A DNA stretch of 64,000 bases from Breviolum minutum Mf 1.05b.01 (Eukaryota; Sar; Dinophyceae; Suessiales; Symbiodiniaceae), in contig DF239035.1 of the NCBI GenBank assembly GCA_000507305.1, forward strand, positions 278,516 through 342,515. Reading direction: 5' to 3'. Under the pieces are notes generated by a model that had not been told where the DNA came from, searched no databases, and saw only the letters and a list, made by a program, of their open reading frames with translations. How positions within the stretch are numbered: position 1 is the first letter of the stretch; every line of letters begins with the position of its first letter. Both the position numbers and the translations under genes were made by a program. Below are positions 19,586 through 29,430 of the stretch, piece after piece.

Positions 19586-19760
19586 TAGGTCGTTTCAAAT
19601 ATCTGTTTTTTTTCCCCGGGGAAATGATCATTTTTATTTCAAATGGATTCCCATAGCATCCATGTATGGTATATTTACCTACATTTACCATAAAAACAAA
19701 CCAAATGTAGGTAAATATACCATACATGGATGGTAAGGGATTGGTTCAACCACCCACTAG
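19586..19760 (+). mobile_element. Introner-like MITE, family 1 copy D, with nested insertion
   Basis: Left end TAGGTCGTTTCAAATATC, right end GGTTCAACCACCCACTAG. Target duplication CTGAC/CTGAG (4 of 5). A family 2 MITE (19650-19740) is inserted inside, giving 175 bp. Coding exons flank it. Confidence 0.75.
19650..19740 (+). repeat. MITE family 2, copy nested in an introner
   Basis: Near-palindrome: CATCCATGTATGGTATATTT ACCTACAT ... ATGTAGGTAAATATACCATA CATGGATG. The same unit is at 32538, 33503 and 41283. Confidence 0.8.
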
Positions 19761-19783
19761 CTGAGCTTAAACCAAACGTTTAG

Positions 19784-19900
19784 GTGCAACGGATAACTGC
19801 AGGTGATGTCCTGATGAATGTCCTCGTCCGCGGACCGTTGGAAGCAGGTGATCCTATGGTTGCTTTGCGCAAGAGATGCTTGGCGCCGTTTTTGTCATAG
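19784..19900 (+). CDS. Terminal exon of unidentified gene
   Basis: GTTTAG|G acceptor, frame VQRITAGDVLMNVLVRGPLE AGDPMVALRKRCLAPFLS and TAG at 19898. Phase 0 matches the exon before the introner. Reads as a natural C-terminus. Confidence 0.6.
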   Translation: MQRITAGDVLMNVLVRGPLEAGDPMVALRKRCLAPFLS

Positions 19901-19942
19901 CAAAACTAGATATGATCTAGGTATGTATATAATCACACACAT

Positions 19943-19945
<3 letters not shown>

Positions 19946-19986
<41 letters not shown>

Positions 19987-20029
19987 AAGATAGACAGATA
20001 GATAGATAGATTTAGATAGAAAGATAGAC

Positions 20030-20060
<31 letters not shown>
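19946..20060. repeat. (GATA)n microsatellite
   Basis: About 115 bases of GATA units with a few GAAA and GACA variants. Confidence 0.95.
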
Positions 20061-20137
20061 ATGTGTTTTTCATTGTGGAGGCTTAGGTTGTTGCCAGTCT
20101 TCTTGATTGGCATTGCTGGTTGGAGTTTTTTCAAAAG

Positions 20138-20312
20138 GTGCAGAGTTGACCAGAGCTTTCGAAGAATTCACATCCAAGAACACACAATTTTACACATTGA
20201 ATTCCTACAGCAAAGTACTGTAGTTCCCAAATTGCACCGCAAAAATCTTGAAGTCCAGGAGTCTAGGAGGAGTAACAAGGCAACCTTGGCTCACTTTTGG
20301 CATACAGTGTAG
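20138..20312 (+). CDS. Exon of unidentified protein
   Basis: AAAAG|G acceptor, frame CRVDQSFRRIHIQEHTILHI EFLQQSTVVPKLHRKNLEVQ ESRRSNKATLAHFWHTV to TAG 20310 (or donor GT|GTAGGT). The open frame extends upstream to an ATG at 20061 with a hydrophobic leader (LLPVFLIGIAGW), so an 83-residue single-exon gene is an alternative. Confidence 0.5.
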
Positions 20313-20493
20313 GTCAAGGAGGCTTATTCAGATTGGAGATGTTGCTTTTATCATGTCTACAGAGATTTTTTGGAAGCGACATATTTTTGCTGCTGATTTC
20401 TGGAGATGACAAGGAATAGGCACGGCGATCCCTTAATCACTTTGATTCAGATGCCGAGCCACTGGAGGATTTTTTCAAACTGGTGCATATACC

Positions 20494-20596
20494 TAGGTTC
20501 TGGTTTCAAAGATTTTTTATGTTCACCCCGAAAATTGGGGAAGATTCCCATTTTGACTTAATATTAATCAGATGGGTTGGTTCAACCGCCAAGTAG
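20494..20596 (+). mobile_element. Introner-like MITE, family 1 copy E
   Basis: TAGGTTCTGGTTTCAAAGAT ... GGTTCAACCGCCAAGTAG, diverged. Flanks ATACC/ATAAT show only partial duplication. Confidence 0.65.
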
Positions 20597-20948
20597 ATAA
20601 TATCTTATGTGTACTTATTTGGTCTTTTTGGCAAGAATTCATCCATTGAAAGCAATCCAGCAGTGTAGGTTTGCCTATTTTTGTCACTTGAAAGTCGATT
20701 TCGGAAAGATGAATCGATCATTGGTTGCAAAGAGTGGATATCTTCATGTTTTTTTCCAGATCTGAAAACCCTGAAAACTAACAGACATTGGAAAATCCCC
20801 CTGTTCAATAGGAAATACATCTTCAAATGTTGGGTTTTGAATTGTCATAGGTTTTCCAGATCTATGAGTTGTTCTTGAAGGGTTTCCTTCGGTCCAAGGA
20901 ATAGAAGAGGTGAGATGATGGTGGACCGTTAGCGCTGTTACCAGCAAG

Positions 20949-20997
20949 GGTCGACCCACAAAAAAAGTTTGCTGCGGAACCGGGGGAGCGAGCAAAG
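20949..20997 (+). CDS. Short exon of unidentified protein
   Basis: GCAAG|G acceptor and AAAG|GTATTT donor around VDPQKKFAAEPGERAK. Phase 0 exit fits the exon at 21349. Confidence 0.45.
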
Positions 20998-21348
20998 GTA
21001 TTTGTGAAGATGCCTAAAGGTATACAGATCCATGTTCAGAAGTATTGGGCATATGCTATTTACAAATACTACAGTATTGTTTGTTCAGTTTTGTTGGGTT
21101 GTTATGGTTTTTTTGATACCACCATGATTTTGTGATGATATACAGTCGTGTTTAATGACTGAAAGATGACATCTCTTTTTAATGTTTGTGTTCTTAGGGT
21201 TTGGTATTCTTTTGACCTTCAGGATAAGTTTCATTCATGTTTGTTTGGACCTGGTGGCTGGTTCCCGCTTCAGAAATAGAAATTTCCAAATGTCAAATTT
21301 CACCCTTTGGACTTCTTTTTCACCGTCCTGGTTGTTTTTTTTGCTAAG

Positions 21349-21447
21349 GATCAAATATTCCTGGAGAAGAAGGACAGCAATTGGACCTTCAAACAACTTT
21401 TGAGACCAGGCGTTTTGGCTCAGCGAATAGCTATCAGACTATCCTAA
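21349..21447 (+). CDS. Exon, possibly terminal
   Basis: GCTAAG|GAT acceptor, frame DQIFLEKKDSNWTFKQLLRP GVLAQRIAIRLS then TAA 21445. A GC donor (GCTATC) at 21430 is the alternative exit. Confidence 0.55.
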   Translation, partial: DQIFLEKKDSNWTFKQLLRPGVLAQRIAIRLS

Positions 21448-21773
21448 TTGGATGGCATGTTTTGTTGATAAGGGGCCGAGAGTTATTGGTTGGTAAAAAT
21501 TACGTTGACATTAGATACATGTTTGAAAATTGCAGATGAACTTAAACATGCAAAATTCAGAATTAATGCATATCAACAAATAATACATGCAAAATGGATA
21601 TTGTTGTACATATGTTTTTCTATCTTTTTCTTTGCCCATCGACGAGGCGGTGTGGAAAAGAAATCCTTGGAGGTTCCTATTGGCTTTTGTTGGCCGGGGA
21701 GGGTCAGGTTGCTAGTCCCTTTGAAGGGCATAGACTAATGATAAGTTCGATAGATCGCGGGACAATAAACCTA

Positions 21774-21862
21774 CTCCCCCGAAAATTAACATGGAACCTG
21801 AAAATGATGGTTTCCGAAAGGAATCTCCTTTTCCAGGGACTTCTTTTCAGGTTCCTTGTGGG
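21774..21862 (+). repeat. MITE family 4 copy
   Basis: CCCCGAAAATTAACATGGAA CCTGAAAAT ... CTTTTCAGGTTCCTTGTGGG, an imperfect inverted repeat. Related copies at 40967, 51598, 51850 and 58649. Confidence 0.55.
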
Positions 21863-21952
21863 TGTATCAAATTCTTCAGTGTTTTTGGTCCGATTTTTCA
21901 AGGACACATAATGGACGGAGCAATGTTTGCAGTGAAGTTATAACATCTGCAG

Positions 21953-22080
21953 GACTTTCAATGGATTGTCCAGCATATGTGCTCTCAAGACAATGCAGTT
22001 ACCCCAAATGCGTGTTTCGAATCGTCTTGATGCTTTTGGCGTGTGGAGACTGGGTACCACCTGATGCAGATGTATATCCC
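21953..22080 (+). CDS. Coding block, frame unresolved
   Basis: TGCAG|G acceptor. Frames DFQWIVQHMCSQDNAVTPNA CFESS and LSMDCPAYVLSRQCSYPKCV FRIVLMLLACGDWVPPDA are both open. Confidence 0.4.
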
Positions 22081-22249
22081 GGTGTTGAGAACCTCAATGC
22101 CCCAAGTTTTTTTTGTGAAAAAAAAACACCTTGTTTGCACATCAAAGGCGCATCCCAAATGATTACATAATGATTTTGATACTGAATATAAGGATATGTT
22201 GAAAGCTTCTAAGCAGTAAGATGTTTCTTTTGTAAGCTGTGCCCAAAAG

Positions 22250-22331
22250 GTCCCTGAGCTGTTTTTCCACCAGACCTCGCGGCGTCAGATGGTGAAGCAA
22301 GACCTGCATGGCCCTGACGTCGTCAAGGCAG
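22250..22331 (+). CDS. Exon of unidentified protein
   Basis: AAAAG|G acceptor, frame VPELFFHQTSRRQMVKQDLH GPDVVKA, donor GCAG|GTATGA, phase 0 to 1. Confidence 0.55.
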
Positions 22332-23627
22332 GTATGACCTGGGCAGTTCAAAAGAATATGTTTCAACAATCAGGGGATATATAGTTGGATGAAACCCCTA
22401 CCAACGCGCCCCTATGGTAAATCCCTATACAAGCCCTGTATAGTGGGTATTTGTGGGCTATAATCCGTTATAGTCCCCAAGAATCCCAAGAGAACATCAT
22501 GAAATACCACGGGTACACTGTTAGGGATACACCCAATTGTCCATTGAAACACTGAGCCATGTTTGAAAAACATGTCGTGTCTATGTAACGTGTTGTGTTT
22601 GGCTAAGATTCCAATCTACTCATTGGATCTGTTCAGAATGGACCCATAGACCCATGGCGGTTGGTTCCCAATCCAATGCAAAACAAACGAAGTACCAACA
22701 ATGCCATAATCCCTTAGGATAGTTTGAATATGTTTGATTGATTTGCTTTCTGACTTTGCATCGCCAAATCCAATCCTTTTCAACTGAAGCTGAGTGCACC
22801 ACATTTGTTTGCTTGGATTTGGAGCAGTATCTCCACTGCAAATAAAGTGAAATAGCAAATCAGTTGACTCGTTCAACTCTTTCTCTCCCAAAGTGTATGC
22901 AGCGGATGAATGACTGCGAATGCGCAGTACTGAGTCCTTGTTTTTTCTTTCTGGCACTGCAAATATCCCAACAAAAATCAATCGAACTTTCACATGACCT
23001 GCACTCCGTGTCTCTGGATGCATTGACTTTAGACTACCCAGTGTCAAACCTAGGTTCGGTTGGAGACCACCAAAGGTCCCTTGATCTTACGGCTGGTACC
23101 ACACTGGCGCCCTGGAACCAATACATTGGAGGTCAAAGGGTTTCATGATCATCAAGTGTTTTCCCAGTCGAAACAACATGAAAAAAACAGATGTTGGTCT
23201 TAAATAATGTGTACACGTTGATCAACTCTTTGGTGACGGTTCATGGGAGTTTTGCATCCAGCAACTTTTGTTGCTGGTTGTTCCAAAACGTTCTGATTTT
23301 TTGGAATAGCACAAGAACGGCCCATCTTTGTTTGTGGACGTGCAAAATTATGGGCGCCCACAAACAGTCGCCAGATTTGATAGCAGATTCTGAATCCGCA
23401 GTGTTGCGCTGCCATGGCATGAATTGAAATCACCCAATCCTATTTGATGCTTTGTGGAGTACAGAGGTTTGGAGATCCAAATTGTGTGTTTGCCAGAAAC
23501 ATGGCTTGCTCTTGTTGCTACTCGTATAATTTTTGTAATTTGATTTTTGTGATATGTGCTTGACGTACAAGTCATGACTGTTTCAAACTCCGTGTTTTTT
23601 TGGGCGGACCATCTGTCACAATGACAG
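22332..23627. other. Long stretch without a secure exon
   Basis: Contains partly open frames on both strands (a 143-residue minus frame at 22616-23047; + frame KNGPSLFVDVQNYGRPQTVA near 23310-23390). None has phase support. No repeat element recognised. Confidence 0.35.
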
Positions 23628-23717
23628 TGCTGCATCGACCTTTTTAATGGACGGATCCTGAGGTCGCCCAATGGATGCAAGCGATTGCTGGAGATGGTTG
23701 ATGATGGTTTCTTCCAG
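23628..23717 (+). CDS. Exon of unidentified protein
   Basis: ATGACAG acceptor, frame CCIDLFNGRILRSPNGCKRL LEMVDDGFFQ, GC donor (GCGGTC). The frame then runs into the MITE at 23725. Confidence 0.4.
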
Positions 23718-23724
23718 GCGGTCG

Positions 23725-23816
23725 GGCTGGTCAACTTACCCCGCCCAAATAAGTAACCCCCACCTCAGAAATAAGCCCCCCCCAAAAAAAGGGCAGGGGG
23801 GGTAGGTTGACCAGCC
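23725..23816 (+). repeat. MITE with GGCTGGTCAAC ends
   Basis: GGCTGGTCAACTTACCCCGC on the left matches, inverted, GGTAGGTTGACCAGCC on the right, enclosing C-rich and A-rich runs. Confidence 0.65.
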
Positions 23817-23902
23817 ATGATACAAGTCTTGTTGTTTTTTTGTTGGAGAGGAGGGGGGGGTTATTTCAACAGTTTCTCAACTCGTTGATTTAGATTCAAT
23901 GG

Positions 23903-23941
23903 ATCTATTGCACTTTCATACTAGGAAAGTGCAAATAGATT
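23903..23941 (+). repeat. Short hairpin
   Basis: ATCTATTGCACTTTC pairs with GAAAGTGCAAATAGAT around a short loop CATACTAG, one bulge. No function implied. Confidence 0.55.
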
Positions 23942-24081
23942 CTGACAGTTTTTCGCATATTCAGGTACCCTTTGCGTTCCTTTTTCAGGCGAAATAAAAG
24001 TTTAAACGTCTAAAGCTTCCAATGAGTCACCTATGTTTTTTTCCTTCACCTTTTCCTAGGGGGGTGAAAGACCTACAACAG

Positions 24082-24215
24082 TGGACCACGAAAAAAACCA
24101 CCGTTACGTTGCAGTTCAGGATGTGGCCATCTACCGTGGGATTCCAGAGTTTCTCCTGCAGTTCGGTGTGGCTCCTGGGCCCAAACGTTTTTTAGCTTTT
24201 GTTTCAAAACACACA
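24082..24215 (+). CDS. Exon of unidentified protein
   Basis: CAACAG acceptor, frame DHEKNHRYVAVQDVAIYRGI PEFLLQFGVAPGPKRFLAFV SKHT, donor ACA|GTGTTC. An alternative acceptor is TTCAG|GATGTG. Clean, protein-like frame. Confidence 0.6.
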
Positions 24216-24377
24216 GTGTTCGACAAGAGAAATAGATGACTAGAAATATATCATTGATTGTTTTCTGAATATAGCAAATGTTAATGGTGTGTGAATTGCT
24301 TCCTTTCCTCAATACAAACGTCAATCATCAATTATATGAATTTAAATGGTTTCCTCAGCCATACCAGCTTTGGTCAG

Positions 24378-24482
24378 GAACCATGCTTCATACCCATACC
24401 CGGGCTCGGGGAAGGTTATATCAATAAGATCCCTTTCGGCTACATGCATGAGGACAACACATCCAAACCACAATCATCATAA
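24378..24482 (+). CDS. Exon of unidentified protein
   Basis: GGTCAG|GAA acceptor, frame EPCFIPIPGLGEGYINKIPF GYMHEDNTSKPQSS to TAA 24480, or an earlier GA donor after MHE. Phase 0 matches the preceding exon. Confidence 0.5.
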   Translation, partial: EPCFIPIPGLGEGYINKIPFGYMHEDNTSKPQSS

Positions 24483-24711
24483 ACCGCAACTCGGAAATTA
24501 TATACCAGTTTGTTTCAGGAATTTATATACACAATCAAAGATTCTCATTTTTGTAAATTGTTTGCCCAGCGTTTGCTTTCGTGTTCACTTTGCGGGACTT
24601 AAGTGTCACAGCCCCTTTTTCACACCCAACAAAGGATTGAACATGTTTGAGCTATCATCGAGGAATATTCCCAGATCAATTTTTTTTGGCCAATGGTGGA
24701 CATATTCTTTC

Positions 24712-24889
24712 CAGACAATGTCATTGTACAGCTTTCCATATTGCATCAACACAAAGTGCCATGTGGAAACGATTCCCACTCAGCAGCAATTTTGCCAAGG
24801 TAAAGGAGTCTAATCGGAAGTGCGGCTATGGTCCGATCTTTGACTGAACTTCAACGGAAGTTTGAAGAAACTTTGAATGCTGGTACTGT
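24712..24889 (+). CDS. Coding block, one or two exons
   Basis: TTCCAG acceptor. First part reads NVIVQLSILHQHKVPCGNDS HSAAILP to AG|GTAAAG; a parallel frame (FHIASTQSAMWKRFPLSSNF) is also open. Second part, from about 24819, reads GSAAMVRSLTELQRKFEETL NAGT. Confidence 0.4.
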
Positions 24890-25156
24890 AGGCAAGATAT
24901 CGTATCCATTTATCATATTTACATGTATATATACATGCGTGTGATTGTATAGTTGTTTTGCGTGTATGTATGTGTATATATCTATTTACATTTGTATATG
25001 ATTACATGTGTTGTATGTATATCATAAGATCTGTACATTTAGTGTGCATGCATTTAGAAGTGATTTAAACAAACATCTTTTTTGCATACATCCAACATCA
25101 TTTATGGATACTGTACACGCACCATCTGTATCACTCTACACTCTACAAGAGCTGAG

Positions 25157-25341
25157 TGAAAGATATGCATTTGCCACTTCATCGCAAGGATCCATCTAAG
25201 TTTTCCTTGGAGTACCTAGGGTCCTGGCAATATGAATATCCGAAGATCTCTGCAAGAGACTCTTGCGGCATGAGACTCTTTTATGCCGACCTGTTCACCA
25301 TTGTTTGGATTACGCCGTCCCGGGGGAACATGGACCCAATA
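25157..25341 (+). CDS. Exon of unidentified protein
   Basis: CTGAG acceptor, frame KDMHLPLHRKDPSKFSLEYL GSWQYEYPKISARDSCGMRL FYADLFTIVWITPSRGNMDP I, donor ATA|GTTAGT. Long, well-formed frame with hydrophobic core. Confidence 0.6.
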
Positions 25342-25494
25342 GTTAGTACCTACTTATAGGATCTTATAGGTTATAGGTACTGATTGGAAAAATTAGTTTG
25401 TTTTTCAATTACGATGTTCATCCCTACATGGCGTTTGTTCAAACGCCATTCTCCAGCTGGCTTTTCACATCCTCAACCACCCATGACTCTACAC

Positions 25495-25671
25495 AGTGAA
25501 GTTACAAGATATATGCCGGACTATGGTTCCAATTTACTGTAGTTTCGTCAAGGTGAATAGCTACATGAGGATTCTTAGAGAGCCCAAAGAAGATCTGTCA
25601 ATGCACCGCAAGCAGCGGCGAAAGGCTTCACGTATTATATCACATGCCATTCATTACCATGCCCCTTTGTG
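25495..25671 (+). CDS. Exon of gene chain 25.5-27.3 kb
   Basis: CACAG acceptor, frame KLQDICRTMVPIYCSFVKVN SYMRILREPKEDLSMHRKQR RKASRIISHAIHYHAP. Donor TT|GTGTGG keeps phase with the exon at 25728. The frame otherwise reaches TGA at 25685. Confidence 0.5.
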
Positions 25672-25727
25672 TGGCGACTTGGCATGAACTGATGACCTTG
25701 TGATAGCATATTATAGCTCGTTCCCAG

Positions 25728-25811
25728 ATCCAGACACTTTATCGGCTGGGAACATCCTTATCCTGATCTACTGGGTTTCCCTGATCCATTGGTCATGAAA
25801 GCGTTTTGGAA
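25728..25811 (+). CDS. Exon of gene chain 25.5-27.3 kb
   Basis: TCCCAG acceptor, one base then SRHFIGWEHPYPDLLGFPDP LVMKAFW, donor AA|GTAAGC, phase 2. Aromatic and proline-rich. Confidence 0.65.
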
Positions 25812-25996
25812 GTAAGCACAAACAGAGATCGTTTTCCCAAACAATGGGTAAAGAGAACTTGTCCTGGTTTAGATACTGGTGTGTTCACCCTGTAGAAGCT
25901 AGATTCCTTTAAATATACTAAGTGTTGTCACATTTCACTTGGTAAAACATGGGATTCAGCAAACACCCGGCATTTTTTGTGCACGCCACGAACCAG

Positions 25997-26037
25997 GATC
26001 ATGGATGATTCTCTTTGTGGTGTTCCTTACCTGGAAG
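25997..26037 (+). CDS. Exon of gene chain 25.5-27.3 kb
   Basis: AACCAG|G acceptor; G completes AAG. Frame IMDDSLCGVPYLE, donor G|GTGGGT, phase 1. Short but phase-matched on both sides. Confidence 0.55.
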
Positions 26038-26230
26038 GTGGGTTTTATATGGGTTTTTGAGAAATGGAACGAAGAAATCATCTTCCAAATTGAGGAACTC
26101 GTCGAACTCTTTTTGTTTCTGAATTGTGAATCTCAATGGGGCCCCAGTTGTATCAGAAAGTCTATCTGCAGCGAAAATACGGTCCCGGTCCTTTTTTCGG
26201 GCTCCTAATTCTAAGCTACTTGTGAGACAG

Positions 26231-26273
26231 GCAACTTGGAGTTGCACAAGCCTCCAAGCTTTGAAACCCGGAG
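26231..26273 (+). CDS. Exon of gene chain 25.5-27.3 kb
   Basis: GACAG|GC acceptor; GC completes GGC. Frame NLELHKPPSFETR, donor AG|GTATGG, phase 2. Overlaps long open frames in other phases, which are judged chance. Confidence 0.55.
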
Positions 26274-26398
26274 GTATGGTGGGTTTTGCTGCATCGGGAC
26301 CCAACACACGAACCCAGCAGCTGTGTCTCTTCCTGGGTGTCTTGGCTCTTAAAAAAGGTGTGTTTCCTGAAGGTGAGATTCATACCTTGCTTGACCAG

Positions 26399-26440
26399 GG
26401 ATGTTTCCAAAGAACAGTATAGATTCTTGTGGAGTCAAAA
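26399..26440 (+). CDS. Exon of gene chain 25.5-27.3 kb
   Basis: GACCAG|G acceptor completes AGG, then DVSKEQYRFLWSQ. The 3' edge is uncertain (GTCAAA or a GA donor). Confidence 0.45.
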
Positions 26441-26492
26441 CGATGGCAATTTAGTTGTTTTTTTTCTCAGTTTAGTGGTTTCCTGTTCTAGG

Positions 26493-26528
26493 ATCAGATT
26501 TCCATCCCCTGCTACAGGAGTACCAGGA
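26493..26528 (+). CDS. Possible short exon
   Basis: TTCTAG|GAT acceptor, DQISIPCYRST, then AG before a GA donor. Length alone makes it weak. Confidence 0.3.
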
Positions 26529-26683
26529 TAGTAAACTAACCTTGAAAATCACGTCAGCATTGACTATCATAGTCTATGCTGGTTGTGGATTCAATTTATT
26601 CAGCCCAGGAGTGTGAGCATGTTTTCTTTTTCAAGTCCTCGAGTTGGCAGTGTCACTTTTTGACAAATACTTGTCGTATTTAG

Positions 26684-26707
26684 GACTTCTGCTACAAGAT
26701 AGTGCAG
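26684..26707 (+). CDS. Very short exon
   Basis: ATTTAG|G acceptor and CAG|GTGTGA donor around eight codons DFCYKIVQ, phase 0 both sides, compatible with the next exon. Confidence 0.4.
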
Positions 26708-26827
26708 GTGTGAATTTGTGTCAATCCCGGTATGTTCTGCTATGTTTGAGTATTTTCTTTGCTCGACTTGATTGGTTACTGATTGTTATTCTTAGAGCAC
26801 AGCAGCTCATCAGCACTTGAAGGGCAG

Positions 26828-27029
26828 GTCTTCAACATGCTTCAATTGTTCCATGGCAAATTTCGACTCCGATGTGTGACAGCTGAAGCTGATATCGACC
26901 AAGCAGCTGTAGGTGATGCCCCTTTCTTGGGAAAGAATTCCATGGAGACACCCATTGGCCAAGTGGCAGAGGAGTCGCTTGGAACGCTGCGCAAGATTTT
27001 TTTGCCCGGCGACATCCCACAATGCAAAG
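26828..27029 (+). CDS. Long exon of gene chain 25.5-27.3 kb
   Basis: GGCAG|G acceptor, 67 codons VFNMLQLFHGKFRLRCVTAE ADIDQAAVGDAPFLGKNSME TPIGQVAEESLGTLRKIFLP GDIPQCK, donor AAAG|GTGGGG, phase 1. Strong coding character; no family recognised. Confidence 0.65.
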
Positions 27030-27270
27030 GTGGGGATACTCGGGAGGGTCTACATTGTGAATGTGGTTGACAATGATGGAGAGATTCGGACAATTTTACT
27101 ACATTATCCAATAAACAGCAAACTTCACGACTGATATCAAACTCAAACAAACCGTGGTGACATTTTGCATTAAGCCATGAATCGACACTTATTGTTTGGC
27201 CTGGAAGCCACCGGAATCCACGGTGTTTCACCACCACTGATGGAAACCACTCCATGCCGCCATTGCCTAG

Positions 27271-27332
27271 GAAGTGGCCCTGATCCTGTGAAATTGGCTG
27301 ATCTGGGGAACGTTGCGTGGCCGCAAATGGAG
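27271..27332 (+). CDS. Exon of gene chain 25.5-27.3 kb
   Basis: GCCTAG|GA acceptor; GA completes GGA. Frame SGPDPVKLADLGNVAWPQME, donor GAG|GTAGAT, phase 0. Phase matches the long exon upstream. Confidence 0.6.
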
Positions 27333-27647
27333 GTAGATGAACATAGAAGATATAGAAGATGTCAGGGTAAGGTCAGTCATGTCACGCCAGAAAGTGCCAA
27401 TGCCATTACTATAGTGACTATGAGTTCATGTTATATATGTTTGTGTTTGTTCACGGTTTTGGTTTAATTTGATGTGTTGTATTGTGAAACGTCCACAACG
27501 TGGTGCTATTTACTATATTTGAATCGTTTTGAACCTAACACAACATTTGGCCCACAATTGGGGCCTGGAAGATGAGTATGTAGGTACCATTTAAATATCC
27601 ATTCTTAATAACTGTGACTGTCTATATACATACATCCCTGGCCCCAG

Positions 27648-27790
27648 TCTTGGAACCCGTAGATCCGATGGGGGGGACCCAACGGTCTCGAGGCTTATCT
27701 TGCAGAAAACTTCCCGCGGTGTGACTTCATCACTTCCGCGTCTCGAGCGAAATGATGAGGCTCGAAAGATCATCCTTCGTCGGGAAAAAT
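27648..27790 (+). CDS. Basic exon of unidentified protein
   Basis: CCCCAG acceptor, frame LGTRRSDGGDPTVSRLILQK TSRGVTSSLPRLERNDEARK IILRREK. The right edge is uncertain. G+C-rich. Confidence 0.5.
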
Positions 27791-27960
27791 GTTGGCAAAG
27801 TTGAAGATTTTTCTGAAGTTATCTTCGACTACATGTCATTCCGAATATTCTATTCTTAGATATTACATGCAGAGTGTACATATATATGTGACCACCTGTT
27901 CATTCTATATATGGTGCCCTTTTCACATTGCAAAGATCGTTCTTGGGTGCTACTGGGTAG

Positions 27961-28071
27961 GCATCGCACGAGCTTCAACTTGGTCATACCTTCGCCAGTG
28001 CGGACATGGCAGACATGAGGCAACAGGAAGGGGCCAAGGCAAATTGTAGTGAAATGGCATCCAAATGCTAG
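27961..28071 (+). CDS. Exon, possibly terminal
   Basis: GGGTAG|GCA acceptor, frame ASHELQLGHTFASADMADMR QQEGAKANCSEMASKC and TAG 28069. Confidence 0.5.
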   Translation, partial: ASHELQLGHTFASADMADMRQQEGAKANCSEMASKC

Positions 28072-28460
28072 TTCAGAAGGAACCTCAACTGCAGGATTTT
28101 CCAGATAGGACAGACATGTAAAAAATGAACATAAAAAAACAGAAAGCAATAAAAACATGGGTCCTTGGCCAGAAAGTTTGGGCATTTACAAGGAACCATT
28201 TCTGAAGATGGATCCATTTAGTTGCACCTGACAGTGGATGCAACACAATTTGTTGGTTCCAGACTGACTAAGACTCTGTCCAGCGGACCAACAGGCTTTG
28301 AATAAAGTTCCTTGCATTGAAATTAAATCTTTAGAAAAATGCAGCCTTTGTCGGACCTGGTGGTAGGCTCTTGTCACTTGGGTTTGGTAAACTCAACTGT
28401 CAATGGGTGGTTCTGACATGTTTTCGCAACTTGCAGCATGAATTTTTATATCTTCCAAAG
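28072..28460. other. Stretch without supported gene
   Basis: About 390 bases, A-rich near 28120-28150. No exon, repeat family or simple repeat recognised. Confidence 0.4.
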
Positions 28461-28613
28461 GCAGGCCCTCCCAATGGGCCAATGAAGGCGGCAAAATCGT
28501 TGAAAAACCAGGGCGGAGAACGATGGTCAAGAAAAGTCAGCGGGCGAACCACCAGTTGTCACCATTTCAGTATTTACCACAGCAGTTGGTTCATGATTTT
28601 ATGACAGTAGACG
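28461..28613 (+). CDS. Exon of unidentified protein
   Basis: CCAAAG|GC acceptor, frame RPSQWANEGGKIVEKPGRRT MVKKSQRANHQLSPFQYLPQ QLVHDFMTVD, donor G|GTAGAT, phase 1. Another frame (AGPPNGPMKAAKSLKNQGGE) is also open, but only this one matches the phase of the next exon. Confidence 0.6.
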
Positions 28614-28690
28614 GTAGATGATGATAGATGATGGTAGATGGTTCATGGTGGTACATTTCCAGTACAATCTTGGTGTATTGATATCTCTAG

Positions 28691-28808
28691 TCAGAAACTG
28701 GTCAACCATGGCAGGTTTCTTCGGAACTATTCTTCATGACTACCCATGGTTTTCTCACCTAAAATTGAGACGCACCGCTCAGAAACTCACCCCACGGAGA
28801 TCTTCAAG
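28691..28808 (+). CDS. Exon of unidentified protein
   Basis: CTCTAG acceptor, TC completes valine, then RNWSTMAGFFGTILHDYPWF SHLKLRRTAQKLTPRRSS, donor AG|GTGACT, phase 2. Confidence 0.6.
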
Positions 28809-28853
28809 GTGACTTCAGAAGGTTCTGAGTCAACCTGTGCGTGTCAGGGGTTG

Positions 28854-28984
28854 ATGTGGGCTCCAAGAAATCCTGACATTTCATGATTTCAAATGCAACA
28901 GTTGCGCTATTCGAATAGGGACGTTGAAGGAGCTCAAAATCGGGTTGTTTAAGGAATTTACCAAGAGTTTGCAAAGTGTCTCAT
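28854..28984 (+). CDS. Candidate terminal exon
   Basis: Open frame LQEILTFHDFKCNSCAIRIG TLKELKIGLFKEFTKSLQSV S ending in TGA 28982. The acceptor is not obvious, so the left edge is approximate. Confidence 0.4.
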
Positions 28985-29430
28985 GAACATGTGCCTGTTC
29001 CCATTTGAGACCTTTGATTGTTTTCCATTGAGATCTAGATGCTAAACACGGATGGATGAATTGAAGATGTATTATTTTCCCAGCATGATGGCCTTTTTGG
29101 ATTTTTTTGGCCTCTTACAACCCAGACTAATGAGAAATTCCAGGTAGAGGAAGACTCCGCTGAGCTGTAAGAACTATGTCTCACTGGTATATACTTATTC
29201 CAGTTCCAGGAATACATGTATAATTGCATTTGTATGTGTATAAAAGTCATGCTGAGTACACAGAGTGTGATTTCTGAATGATAAGATGTCATCACAAGTG
29301 GGCTAGAAATCTGTTTTTCCTACTATTAGGACGCGTATCACTATGGAGGTACTTATACAGTATATACAATTCCAATTCCACCATGGCTACAGCCACGCGA
29401 TGCCGGGCCTATTGCCTCTCCCTAACGTAG

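Noticed and set aside
22380..22500. GGGTATTTGTGGGCTATAATCC region as a possible MITE
   Set aside because: No clean inverted ends or second copy found.
22616..23047. 143-codon minus-strand open frame
   Set aside because: A frame of this length is expected about once by chance in 64 kb, and no motif, splice or phase support was found.
25999..26307. 102-codon minus-strand open frame with a charged middle
   Set aside because: It overlaps three phase-linked + strand exons and is probably their shadow.
27030..27134. Frame VYIVNVVDNDGEIRTILLHY after the exon at 26828-27029, reachable if one T of the run at 26997-27003 were missing
   Set aside because: The GTGGGG donor at 27030 and exon 27271-27332 join in perfect phase, so a frameshift is not needed.
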